8,618 nucleotides of DNA, taken from NCBI GenBank assembly GCA_902493985.1, contig CABURR010000071.1, positions 1 to 8,618 on the forward strand, in the 5' to 3' direction. Under the pieces are notes generated by a model. The model was not told the DNA's origin. It did no database searches and saw nothing but the letters and a program-made list of their open reading frames with translations. Positions 1 through 5,418 of this stretch are shown here, in pieces (positions within the stretch are counted from its first letter, which is position 1; each line of letters opens with the position of its first letter). The position numbers and the translations under genes were made by a program. This DNA comes from an uncultured Collinsella sp. (GTDB taxonomy: Bacteria > Actinomycetota > Coriobacteriia > Coriobacteriales > Coriobacteriaceae).

Positions 1-1611
1 ACTGCCCATCGCCGAGTTGGCGATGGCCGCCGTATCTTCGTCCGACTTATCGGTTGCGGGCTTGAGCGTATGCCCGCCCAAGGTAAGGGCATGGCCGCCA
101 GCCATATACTTGGTGTACATGTCGACCAGCTCGCCGCCCAGATCACACGTGAGCAAGTACTGGTCGCGACCAATGGTCACCGGCTCCTTGCCCATCATCT
201 GGCGCAATTTGTTGTACTGACTTGCCGGCGTCACAGACAGGCCTGTCGTGTCGGCGTTGCTACCCTCGAGCGCCTTGGGGAGCTTTTCGCCCATGATCTT
301 GCACATCTCACTTGGAGTCACCGAAGGATCCGAGCCGCCAAGCGGATAACTCAGATACGAATCGATCTGCACATGCTCACCGGCAACATCGGCGATATTG
401 ACCTTCTTGCCGGTCTCGACGCTGTTGTCCGCCGACTTACCATAAATACTCTCCGTATCATTGTCCGGATCGGCAAGCTCACCATGCCACGCAGAGTACA
501 AGTCGACCGTTGCGTCGGCCGGCACCATACGATCGGCCTCAGACGGGTCAGCATACTCTTTGTAACGGTCGAGATCATCGGGCGTGTAGTAGATATACGT
601 CTGCGACATATCAGCCGGCGTATAGCGCTCCAGATTCTCGTTCATCACGTTGGCTATCGACATGCCGCACGTCACCGAGGTGATGGCCAAAAACAGGATC
701 ATCGCGATGACGCCCATCGAAAAGCACACCGTGTTGACCTTGGCCGCAAGCTGGCGCACGGTAAACATGTTGAGGCCGCGCCAATACACGCCGCGCAGGC
801 TCTGCAGCAGCTTGATGAGCATGCCCGAGAGTCCCCAGAACAGGGCAAAGGTGCCCACGGTAACCATAGCGGTCGTAATACCAAACTGGTTCATGGCCTC
901 TTGCAGCTTGCTGTCCGTCGCGGTTAGCGGGAACCCATCACGTAGCAGACGGTAATAGGCCACGCCCAAAAGCACCACGCCCACGGCAAAGATGGCAATC
1001 GCGATCCAGGGGTTGCGTGTCTTGATGCTCTCGTTGCGACGCTCGGCACCCATAAGCTCGATAAGTTTGGTGCGACGCACGGCGAGAAGGTTCAGCAGCA
1101 ACGTGAGCACAAACATTACGAACATGCAGGCAAGGGTCAGGTTGAACGCATGCACCGAGAAGAAGAAGTGGAAATTGGCGATCTGTGTCTTAAAGAGCGA
1201 GGCCGTAAAGAATACGATGAGCTGAGAGAGCCCCACGCCCAGCACGATGCCGGCGACAAAGGCGCCGACCGAAACGATCACGGTCTCGAGCGCCATGATC
1301 GTGGCGACGCGCCCGCACCCCATGCCGAGTACCTGGTACAGGCCAAACTCCTTTTTGCGGCGTTTCATGATGAAGTTATTGGCGTACACCATCAAAAAGG
1401 CCATGACGCCGGCCAAAAAGTACGTGAGGTAGCCGAGCATGGTACCCATGACCTCGGACAAGCCCGCTTCCTCGATGCCGGCGATGTCGACCTGCATCGA
1501 GACGGTGTTAAAGGCATAGAAGACCGTGACGCCCAGGGTGAGCGTCAACAAGTAAACGAGGTAGTCGCGGCCAGCGCGGCGGACGTTGCCCCAAGCGAGT
1601 TTACAGAGCAT
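1..1611 (-). CDS. FtsX-fold ABC transporter permease, BceB-like (3' end outside window)
   Basis: This is the membrane subunit of an ABC transporter, probably of the BceB (antimicrobial-peptide resistance/sensing) type. I translated the minus strand from the ATG at 1611 to the window edge and found 537 codons with no stop, so the gene is cut off at its 3' end. Hydrophobic segments fall near residues 17-36, 60-80, 105-133, 155-178, 200-220, 243-266 and 293-317. A long polar stretch with no membrane segment follows, from about 318 to at least 537. Seven helices and then a large extracellular domain is the BceB layout; MacB and LolC have only four helices. A basic loop, KRRKKEFGLYQVLGM (residues 83-97), resembles the FtsX cytoplasmic coupling region. 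The start codon overlaps the last 11 bases of the ATPase gene, which implies translational coupling. The substrate is unknown. Three further C-terminal helices are expected outside the window. Confidence 0.88.
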   Translation of the reverse strand, partial: MLCKLAWGNVRRAGRDYLVYLLTLTLGVTVFYAFNTVSMQVDIAGIEEAGLSEVMGTMLGYLTYFLAGVMAFLMVYANNFIMKRRKKEFGLYQVLGMGCGRVATIMALETVIVSVGAFVAGIVLGVGLSQLIVFFTASLFKTQIANFHFFFSVHAFNLTLACMFVMFVLTLLLNLLAVRRTKLIELMGAERRNESIKTRNPWIAIAIFAVGVVLLGVAYYRLLRDGFPLTATDSKLQEAMNQFGITTAMVTVGTFALFWGLSGMLIKLLQSLRGVYWRGLNMFTVRQLAAKVNTVCFSMGVIAMILFLAITSVTCGMSIANVMNENLERYTPADMSQTYIYYTPDDLDRYKEYADPSEADRMVPADATVDLYSAWHGELADPDNDTESIYGKSADNSVETGKKVNIADVAGEHVQIDSYLSYPLGGSDPSVTPSEMCKIMGEKLPKALEGSNADTTGLSVTPASQYNKLRQMMGKEPVTIGRDQYLLTCDLGGELVDMYTKYMAGGHALTLGGHTLKPATDKSDEDTAAIANSAMGS

Positions 1612-2386
1612 CGGAGCCCTCACCGCCCATCATGGCAACGACCTCCATAATGCGGTCGAGGAACTCTCGGCGGTCGGTGTCGCCGCGGCGCAGCTCGGTG
1701 AAGATCTTGCCGTCGCGAATAAACAGCACACGGCTCGTGTAGCTGGCGGCAAAACTGTCGTGCGTGACCATGAGCACCGTGGCGCGCAGGCGGCGATTCA
1801 GGGCCTCCAGCCTCTCGAGCAGCAGGCGAGCGCTCTTGGAATCGAGGGCGCCGGTGGGCTCGTCGGCCATGATCATGGTGGGGTCGGTGACAAGCGCGCG
1901 ACAGGCGGCAACGCGCTGCTGCTGGCCGCCGGACATCTGGTAGGGATATTTGTCGAGCACCTGGCTCACGGACAGACGCGCGGCCACATCCTGCACGCGG
2001 GTCGAGATCTCTGCCGAATTTGTGCGGGCGATGGTGAGCGGCAGGGCGATGTTCTCGCGTGCCGTGAGCGTATCGAGCAGGTTGGAGTCCTGGAAGATAA
2101 AACCGAGTTCCTCGCGGCGGAACTGCGAAAGCTTAGCCTGCTTCATGCGCGTAACGTCCTGCCCGTTGATGCGGATGGTGCCGCTCGTGGCGCTATCGAT
2201 GGTCGAGACGCAGTTGAGCAACGTCGACTTGCCCGAGCCCGAGGCGCCCATGATGCCAACAAATTCGCCGCGGTTGACGGTAAAGCTGACGTCGTTGAGC
2301 GCGCGCGTCACGTTGCCCAGCGCTCCATATACTTTTTCGAGATTCGCGACCTCCAGCACCGAGGTCGCCATGTGCGTGGTTTGCAT
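1601..2386 (-). CDS. ABC transporter ATP-binding protein, MacB/BceA type
   Basis: This 261-residue cytoplasmic ATPase powers the permease encoded immediately downstream. All nucleotide-binding motifs are present: Walker A GASGSGKST (47-55), Q-loop Gln99 in FIFQD, signature MSGGQQQR (151-158), Walker B MIMADEP with catalytic Glu176, D-loop ALDS (180-183) and H-loop His209. The signature and the DEPTGALDS block are typical of the MacB/LolD/BceA group, which pairs with FtsX-fold permeases rather than with classical importers. A C-terminal tail of about 35 residues follows the core domain. The ATG at 2386 is preferred over an in-frame ATG five codons later because AAAGGA lies a few bases upstream of it. 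The gene is first in its transcription unit and is read away from the NUDIX-Vsr gene. BceAB-type pairs are usually induced by a two-component system, but none is visible here. Confidence 0.93.
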   Translation of the reverse strand: MQTTHMATSVLEVANLEKVYGALGNVTRALNDVSFTVNRGEFVGIMGASGSGKSTLLNCVSTIDSATSGTIRINGQDVTRMKQAKLSQFRREELGFIFQDSNLLDTLTARENIALPLTIARTNSAEISTRVQDVAARLSVSQVLDKYPYQMSGGQQQRVAACRALVTDPTMIMADEPTGALDSKSARLLLERLEALNRRLRATVLMVTHDSFAASYTSRVLFIRDGKIFTELRRGDTDRREFLDRIMEVVAMMGGEGSDAL

Positions 2387-2534
2387 ACCGAGTCCTTTCT
2401 TGCGATTAGTCTACGGCATCTATAGTCGCAAGAAGCCGAGTCGGCTACCATCGATATGGCTTACGCTTGCCTTACTGTTGTGTAAGGTAGGGGTAGCCGC
2501 CCTGTTACGTGTTGATGTTGAGAGAGGACTCCTG
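2387..2534. promoter_or_regulatory. Divergent promoter region with phased CTTAC motifs and dyads
   Basis: These 148 bases separate the divergent ABC-ATPase and NUDIX-Vsr genes and must hold both promoters. On the minus strand a TATAGA box (plus positions 2419-2424) lies 33 bases before the ATPase start, with no good -35 match. On the plus strand I see no convincing promoter. Three related 5-mers are phased at exactly 11 bp: CTTAC at 2460-2464, CTTAC at 2471-2475 and the inverted GTAAG at 2482-2486. The last two extend to a CCTTAC/GTAAGG dyad (2470-2487). An outer 8-bp dyad, CGGCTACC (2442-2449) and GGTAGCCG (2492-2499), encloses them. One-turn phasing is what response regulators of the OmpR class often bind. 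That reading is inference. Confidence 0.4.
2519..2528 (+). promoter_or_regulatory. Ribosome binding site fixing a TTG start
   Basis: The purine-rich AGAGAGGA at 2521-2528 ends six bases before the TTG at 2535. It is the only good Shine-Dalgarno match near the point where homology to MutT-type NUDIX enzymes begins (MKTVHVAAGII). The reading frame stays open upstream to about 1950, but that stretch lies antisense within the ABC ATPase gene and has no supporting site. The TTG start is therefore preferred. Confidence 0.65.
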
Positions 2535-3521
2535 TTGAAGACTGTTCATGTTGCCGCTGGGATCATTCGCAAGGAAGGATCCGACGAGCTACTGGCCGTG
2601 CAGCGCGGCTACGGCGATATGCAGGGACTTTGGGAGTTCCCCGGCGGCAAGCTCATGCACGGCGAGGCGCCCGAAGACGCCATGCGACGCGAGCTTATGG
2701 AAGAGCTACAGGTAAAAGTCACCAACCTGCGTGATTTCTATACCGTTGAATATGACTACCCCGATTTCCATCTCTCGATGGAGTGCTACTACTGCTCCCT
2801 CGCCGATGACTCCGATGAGCCCCAGAAGCATGACCGTCAGCTCGATATCCGCTGGATTCCGCGCACCTCACTTGCCACGGTGGAATGGATGCCCGCCGAC
2901 AAGGGGCTCATTGATGCCCTGATTGAGCTGAAGGAAGACCGGCTTGAGGTAAGCTCCACCGATGACGCCGCGTCCAACACAGCCGACAAACCCGTCACCA
3001 AACCCAATCGCGCAACTAAGCGCCGCAGCAAGAAGCGTCCCAAGCCCGGCCTACTCGACGGCATCGATACCTCGGACCTCTCCGTCGACGAGCGCGAACT
3101 GGTGCGCCGTCGCGCCGCCATCAAAAAGTCCATGAAGGGCAACAAGCGCGCCAACACCAAGCCCGAGCTGCTCGTTCGCCAGCGCCTGCGCGCCGCGGGC
3201 CTTACGGGCTATCGCTTGGAATGGAAGGTTCCCGGCAAACCCGATATCGCCTTCCCCGGACGCAAGATCGCCATCTTCGTCAACGGTTGCTTTTGGCATC
3301 GCTGCCCTAAGTGCAATCCGAGCCAACCCAAGCGCAACGTTGAGTTTTGGGAGGCAAAGTTCCGTCGCAACATCGAGCGCGACCGCGCTGCCGTGGCAGC
3401 ACTCAATCAAATGGGCTGGACACCCATAACCATCTGGGAATGCGAACTCAAAAAAGACCGCATCGACGCCACGATGGAAAAGGTCATCGAGCAGGTGCGC
3501 GCCGCAGGGCCGCAGTGCTAG
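2535..3521 (+). CDS. NUDIX (MutT-like) hydrolase fused to a Vsr-type mismatch endonuclease
   Basis: This is a 328-residue protein with two domains. Residues 1-135 form a NUDIX pyrophosphohydrolase of the MutT/CTP-pyrophosphohydrolase kind. WEFPGGK (33-39) leads into the NUDIX box, with Gly38, Glu44, Arg52, Glu53, Glu56 and Glu57 all in register; the usual closing Gly is Gln59. Such enzymes hydrolyse (often damaged) nucleoside triphosphates. Residues 136-200 are a polar, strongly basic linker. Residues 200-328 match Vsr, which nicks DNA 5' of a T:G mismatch. GKPD supplies the metal-binding Asp237 (E. coli Asp51), GCFWH supplies Phe253, Trp254 and His255 (E. coli His69), and RRNIERD and WEC follow. 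Cys252, Cys257, Cys260 and Cys303 probably form the structural zinc site. Standalone Vsr is about 130-160 residues, so the second domain looks complete. The frame is continuous through the linker. No cytosine methylase gene, the usual Vsr partner, is in the window. Actual substrates are untested. Confidence 0.9.
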   Translation: MKTVHVAAGIIRKEGSDELLAVQRGYGDMQGLWEFPGGKLMHGEAPEDAMRRELMEELQVKVTNLRDFYTVEYDYPDFHLSMECYYCSLADDSDEPQKHDRQLDIRWIPRTSLATVEWMPADKGLIDALIELKEDRLEVSSTDDAASNTADKPVTKPNRATKRRSKKRPKPGLLDGIDTSDLSVDERELVRRRAAIKKSMKGNKRANTKPELLVRQRLRAAGLTGYRLEWKVPGKPDIAFPGRKIAIFVNGCFWHRCPKCNPSQPKRNVEFWEAKFRRNIERDRAAVAALNQMGWTPITIWECELKKDRIDATMEKVIEQVRAAGPQC

Positions 3522-3622
3522 GAACGAGCCGTCCACACGCCCCGCACGTCCGTGCCACATCCGCACCACAAACCTTAGAAAGCCCTTAAGCTCAAAACCT
3601 TTCAAGAGTGTTACTCAATAGC

Positions 3623-3671
3623 CTTGACCTGCGGTTTCATCGTAACACCAAACCAGGTTAAGCCTTTCTTT
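3623..3671 (+). terminator. Candidate terminator of the NUDIX-Vsr gene
   Basis: Bases 3623-3637 can pair with 3650-3662 to make a 13-bp stem, with one G-T wobble, a 2-base bulge (3632-3633) and a 12-base loop. A pyrimidine tail, CCTTTCTTT (3663-3671), follows. The loop is large and the tail imperfect, so termination would be moderate at best. It lies about 100 bases past the NUDIX-Vsr stop codon, and no better hairpin occurs before 4110. Confidence 0.4.
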
Positions 3672-3775
3672 AGCGCTTCTTTGCAACAGCCGCGGCATAA
3701 TACTGCCAACGCACGGGACCTAGCAGCACACCCTGAGCGCAATCTTTTGGTGGACATCGAGGAGGCCGCATAAGC

Positions 3776-3985
3776 ATGCATTCTTCCAATGACGCAACAC
3801 AGCAGCCATCCCTAAAACATGCAAACCTTTTCTCCTTCCCCCCGACACAGAGAAACGGCCTCCTCGACTCCCCCACCACAAAAGCCAAACGCTCAACCGA
3901 CCAGAGCCACAACTTGCGAGCATCGTTCGAAAAGCTCCAAGCATCCCTAAACAAGTCATTCCCCAACCAAGCCCGGGCATACTAA
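3776..3985 (+). CDS. Doubtful small protein, unknown function
   Basis: This is an open frame of 69 residues starting at ATG 3776. In its favour is a good Shine-Dalgarno sequence, GAGGAGG (3759-3765), ten bases upstream. The product would be hydrophilic, rich in Ser, Asn, Gln and Lys, with no membrane segment, signal peptide or motif I recognise. Residues 40-60 could form a short helix. Against it, third-position GC is clearly lower than in neighbouring genes (roughly 57% by hand count), and overlapping frames are open on the opposite strand (3670-3966 and 3720-3980). The A/C-rich composition alone would suppress stop codons. It could be a lineage-specific small protein, a decayed gene or chance. 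Confidence 0.25.
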   Translation: MHSSNDATQQPSLKHANLFSFPPTQRNGLLDSPTTKAKRSTDQSHNLRASFEKLQASLNKSFPNQARAY

Positions 3986-4068
3986 TCCCCCATCAGCAAA
4001 GAAGCCCTAACGCCCCACCCATTTCCGCCCTAACGCCACAAGGGCGACGATCTCGAGCAGGTCACCTT

Positions 4069-4193
4069 GGGAGGGACGAGGGCTTAGTTCCCCAATCTTT
4101 CCGCAGGGGGCAAAAAGCCTCGCCGCACGAAGTGCGCAGCGAGGCTTTTTGCATGCCCGAGGACGATTGGGGAACTAAGCCCTCGTCCCTCCC
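4069..4193. repeat. 125-bp palindromic element with 29-bp perfect arms
   Basis: The left arm (4069-4097) is the exact reverse complement of the right arm (4165-4193), 29 of 29 bases. Each arm is followed inward by a 12-base segment that pairs poorly (4098-4109 and 4153-4164). Inside these lies a second hairpin, 4110-4152, which is a terminator. A transcript from either strand could fold into one long hairpin. Pairing stops abruptly at the outer ends, and I see no flanking target duplication. It lies between the 3' ends of the plus-strand region and the aldolase gene. It could be a MITE or REP-like repeat, or an elaborated bidirectional terminator. Confidence 0.85.
4110..4152. terminator. Bidirectional intrinsic terminator
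   Basis: GCAAAAAGCCTCGC (4110-4123) is the perfect reverse complement of 4139-4152. Between them CGCAC and GTGCG add five more pairs around a GAA loop, with a 2-base CA bulge at 4137-4138. The G+C-rich stem is flanked by A5 on the left and T5 on the right, so RNA from either strand ends the stem in a U-tract. It lies about 75 bases past the aldolase stop codon on the minus strand. On the plus strand it would stop any transcript coming from the NUDIX-Vsr side. Confidence 0.85.
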
Positions 4194-4226
4194 CGGGATA
4201 TGTAGCGAGTCGGAGTACCCTTGCTG

Positions 4227-5084
4227 TTACTCTGCTTTGCCCACAGAGTTGAGGTTGGTCATGCGGATCTTAACCAGCTCGGTGATCTCACGCATGCCCT
4301 CGTTGGCCGGCTTCTTAGGATCGAAGCAGGCGGGGTTCTCGGCCATGTAGGCCATGAAGCCCTTGGTGTAGGCCTGACGCAGCTCAGTGGCGTAGTTGAC
4401 CTTGCAGATGCCGTTCTTCACGGCCTCGGCGACCTGCTCATCGGGCACACCGGAAGTGCCGTGCAGAACCAGCGGCACGTCGACGGCGTCGCGGATGGCC
4501 TTGACCACGGACTGCTCGATGTGAGGATCGCTCGTGTACACGCCGTGGCTGGTGCCAACGCCAATGGCCAGCGAGGTGCAGCCGGTGCGCTCGACGAACT
4601 CCTTGGCCTCGGCCGGATCGGTGTAGGGGCTCTCGCCCTCAACCGCGGGACCGTCGTCCTCCTTGCCGCCAACCTTGCCAAGCTCGGCCTCGACGGGCAC
4701 GCCCATGGCGCGGCCAGCGTCGGCGACGGACTTGGTCAGGGCGATGTTGTCCTCGAAGGACTCGTGCGAGCCGTCGATCATGACAGAGGTGTAGCCCGTG
4801 CGGAAAGCCTGCATGCAGCGGTCATAGCCATCGCCGTGATCGAGGTGCAGAGCGACGGGCACGGAAGCGCGCTCGGCGGCAGCCTTGACCATGCCGTAGA
4901 AGTAGTCCAGACCAGCGGTCTTGATGGTGCCCGGGGTGGTCTGCATGATGACGGGGGACTTGGTCTCCTCGGCAGCGGCCAGAACGGCCATAACAAACTC
5001 GAGGTTCTCGACGTTGAACGCGCCAACGGCGTAATGACCGGCCTGAGCGTCCTTGAGCATCTTTTCGGTGGTAACAAGTGCCAT
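4227..5084 (-). CDS. fba: Class II ketose-bisphosphate aldolase (fructose- or tagatose-1,6-bisphosphate)
   Basis: This 285-residue zinc-dependent cytosolic aldolase would cleave a ketohexose bisphosphate to dihydroxyacetone phosphate and glyceraldehyde 3-phosphate. Visible family residues are catalytic Asp82 and zinc ligand His83 in HLDHGD, the DGSHESFEDN block (104-113), EAELGKVGG (132-140), zinc ligand His180 in GTSHG, zinc ligand His208 in LHGTSG and Asn230 in KVNYATEL. The KVN-ATEL signature and total length recall the tagatose-bisphosphate aldolases GatY/KbaY, while bacterial FbaA often has a KINVNTE-like block there. The substrate is therefore open between fructose and tagatose bisphosphate, and the symbol is provisional. 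ATG 5084 is chosen because GAGAGGAG lies just upstream and MALVTTEKML is the typical start. The frame extends to 5225, but that extension is not family-like. The gene is divergent from a DeoR-type regulator and is followed by a terminator. Confidence 0.9.
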   Translation of the reverse strand: MALVTTEKMLKDAQAGHYAVGAFNVENLEFVMAVLAAAEETKSPVIMQTTPGTIKTAGLDYFYGMVKAAAERASVPVALHLDHGDGYDRCMQAFRTGYTSVMIDGSHESFEDNIALTKSVADAGRAMGVPVEAELGKVGGKEDDGPAVEGESPYTDPAEAKEFVERTGCTSLAIGVGTSHGVYTSDPHIEQSVVKAIRDAVDVPLVLHGTSGVPDEQVAEAVKNGICKVNYATELRQAYTKGFMAYMAENPACFDPKKPANEGMREITELVKIRMTNLNSVGKAE

Positions 5085-5169
5085 GAGCGTTTGCTCCTCT
5101 CCCTCGCCCGCATCTGGACATCGGGCGTAGTTGTTCACAAGGCGTTTTACCTTGCGTTTTGCTGCGCTC

Positions 5170-5192
5170 ATTGTATGAAATTCAGCGTCTTT
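5170..5192 (-). promoter_or_regulatory. Candidate aldolase promoter with overlapping repeat
   Basis: On the minus strand TACAAT (plus positions 5170-5175) matches the -10 consensus at five of six bases and lies 85 bases before the aldolase ATG. The -35 position has no good TTGACA match. Five bases upstream of the -10 box is the first copy of the 12-bp repeat (5181-5192), where a bound repressor would block RNA polymerase. Confidence 0.4.
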
Positions 5193-5297
5193 GCACGTGC
5201 GAGATATTGAGCCTATGCAGGTCAATACCGTCGTTTTTGAAAAGTAAACGGAAGGAATTTGAGCCGAGTGGACATGTTCGATATTGAATTTTGGGCG

Positions 5298-5319
5298 TTC
5301 AGCGTCTTTCTTCTATAGA
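5298..5319 (+). promoter_or_regulatory. Candidate DeoR-gene promoter with overlapping repeat
   Basis: TATAGA (5314-5319) is a plausible -10 box, with a poor -35 (TTGGGC at 5291-5296) 17 bases upstream. The second exact copy of TTCAGCGTCTTT (5298-5309) sits between them, four bases before the -10 box. This placement mirrors the aldolase promoter. Confidence 0.4.
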
Positions 5320-5405
5320 AAAGATAAGTAATCGAAAGGTGTTTTCTTACTCAAAAAGAAAATGAACGAAAATAGAGTCAACACAATTCCTGCAAATTTA
5401 GCCGA

Positions 5406-5418
5406 GAATGGAGCAAGC
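5406..5418 (+). promoter_or_regulatory. Ribosome binding site supporting the internal DeoR start
   Basis: GGAG at 5410-5413 is five bases before ATG 5419. The upstream in-frame ATG at 5362 is preceded only by an A-rich stretch, and the nearest purine block (GAAAGGTG, 5334-5341) is about 20 bases away. The site favours the shorter protein. Confidence 0.5.

Larger units (their letters stand above)
3522..4068. other. Gene-poor stretch between NUDIX-Vsr and the palindromic element
   Basis: About 550 bases without a convincing gene. It contains a weak terminator candidate (3623-3671), a -10-like CATAAT at 3696-3701 with no matching -35, and one doubtful small reading frame (3776-3985). From about 3780 to 4045 the plus strand is markedly rich in A and C and poor in G. 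An 11-bp direct repeat, GCCCTAACGCC, occurs at 4004-4014 and 4027-4037. I find no tRNA or recognisable structured RNA. Confidence 0.5.
5085..5418. promoter_or_regulatory. Divergent control region of the aldolase and DeoR-type genes
   Basis: This AT-richer region of about 330 bases carries promoters for both directions. Two motifs occur twice: TTCAGCGTCTTT (5181-5192 and 5298-5309) and GATATTGA (5203-5210 and 5280-5287). Their order is mirrored between the two halves although each copy reads in the same direction. CATGTTCGAT (5273-5282) is close to the half-site bound by GlpR, a DeoR-family repressor, and overlaps an imperfect dyad TTCGATATTGAA (5277-5288). The aldolase leader can also form a short hairpin from CAAGG and CCTTG. 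These features fit an autoregulated repressor that controls its neighbour. That is inference. Confidence 0.5.

Noticed and set aside
70..927. A 285-codon open frame on the plus strand
   Set aside because: It lies wholly antisense to the permease gene, whose translation has clear membrane segments. The product is His- and Arg-rich without recognisable motifs, as expected for a mirror frame in GC-rich DNA.
1586..2425. A 279-codon plus-strand frame over the ABC ATPase
   Set aside because: It is antisense to a gene with complete Walker A, signature and Walker B motifs, and the product shows no family features.
1950..2534. N-terminal extension of the NUDIX-Vsr frame
   Set aside because: The frame is open, but it overlaps the ATPase gene antisense and has no ribosome site. 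NUDIX homology starts exactly at the TTG at 2535.
3670..3980. Two overlapping minus-strand frames of 98 and 86 codons
   Set aside because: They are Trp-, Cys- and Gly-rich products arising from the C-rich plus strand, with no good ribosome site. They are less plausible than even the doubtful plus-strand frame.
4221..5210. A 329-codon plus-strand frame opposite the aldolase
   Set aside because: It is rich in Gly, Leu, Asp and His, typical of antisense frames in GC-rich genes. The aldolase on the other strand has all its metal and catalytic residues.
5085..5225. N-terminal extension of the aldolase to ATG 5225
   Set aside because: The extra 47 residues are not family-like and include the promoter region. 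A strong ribosome site sits just before ATG 5084.
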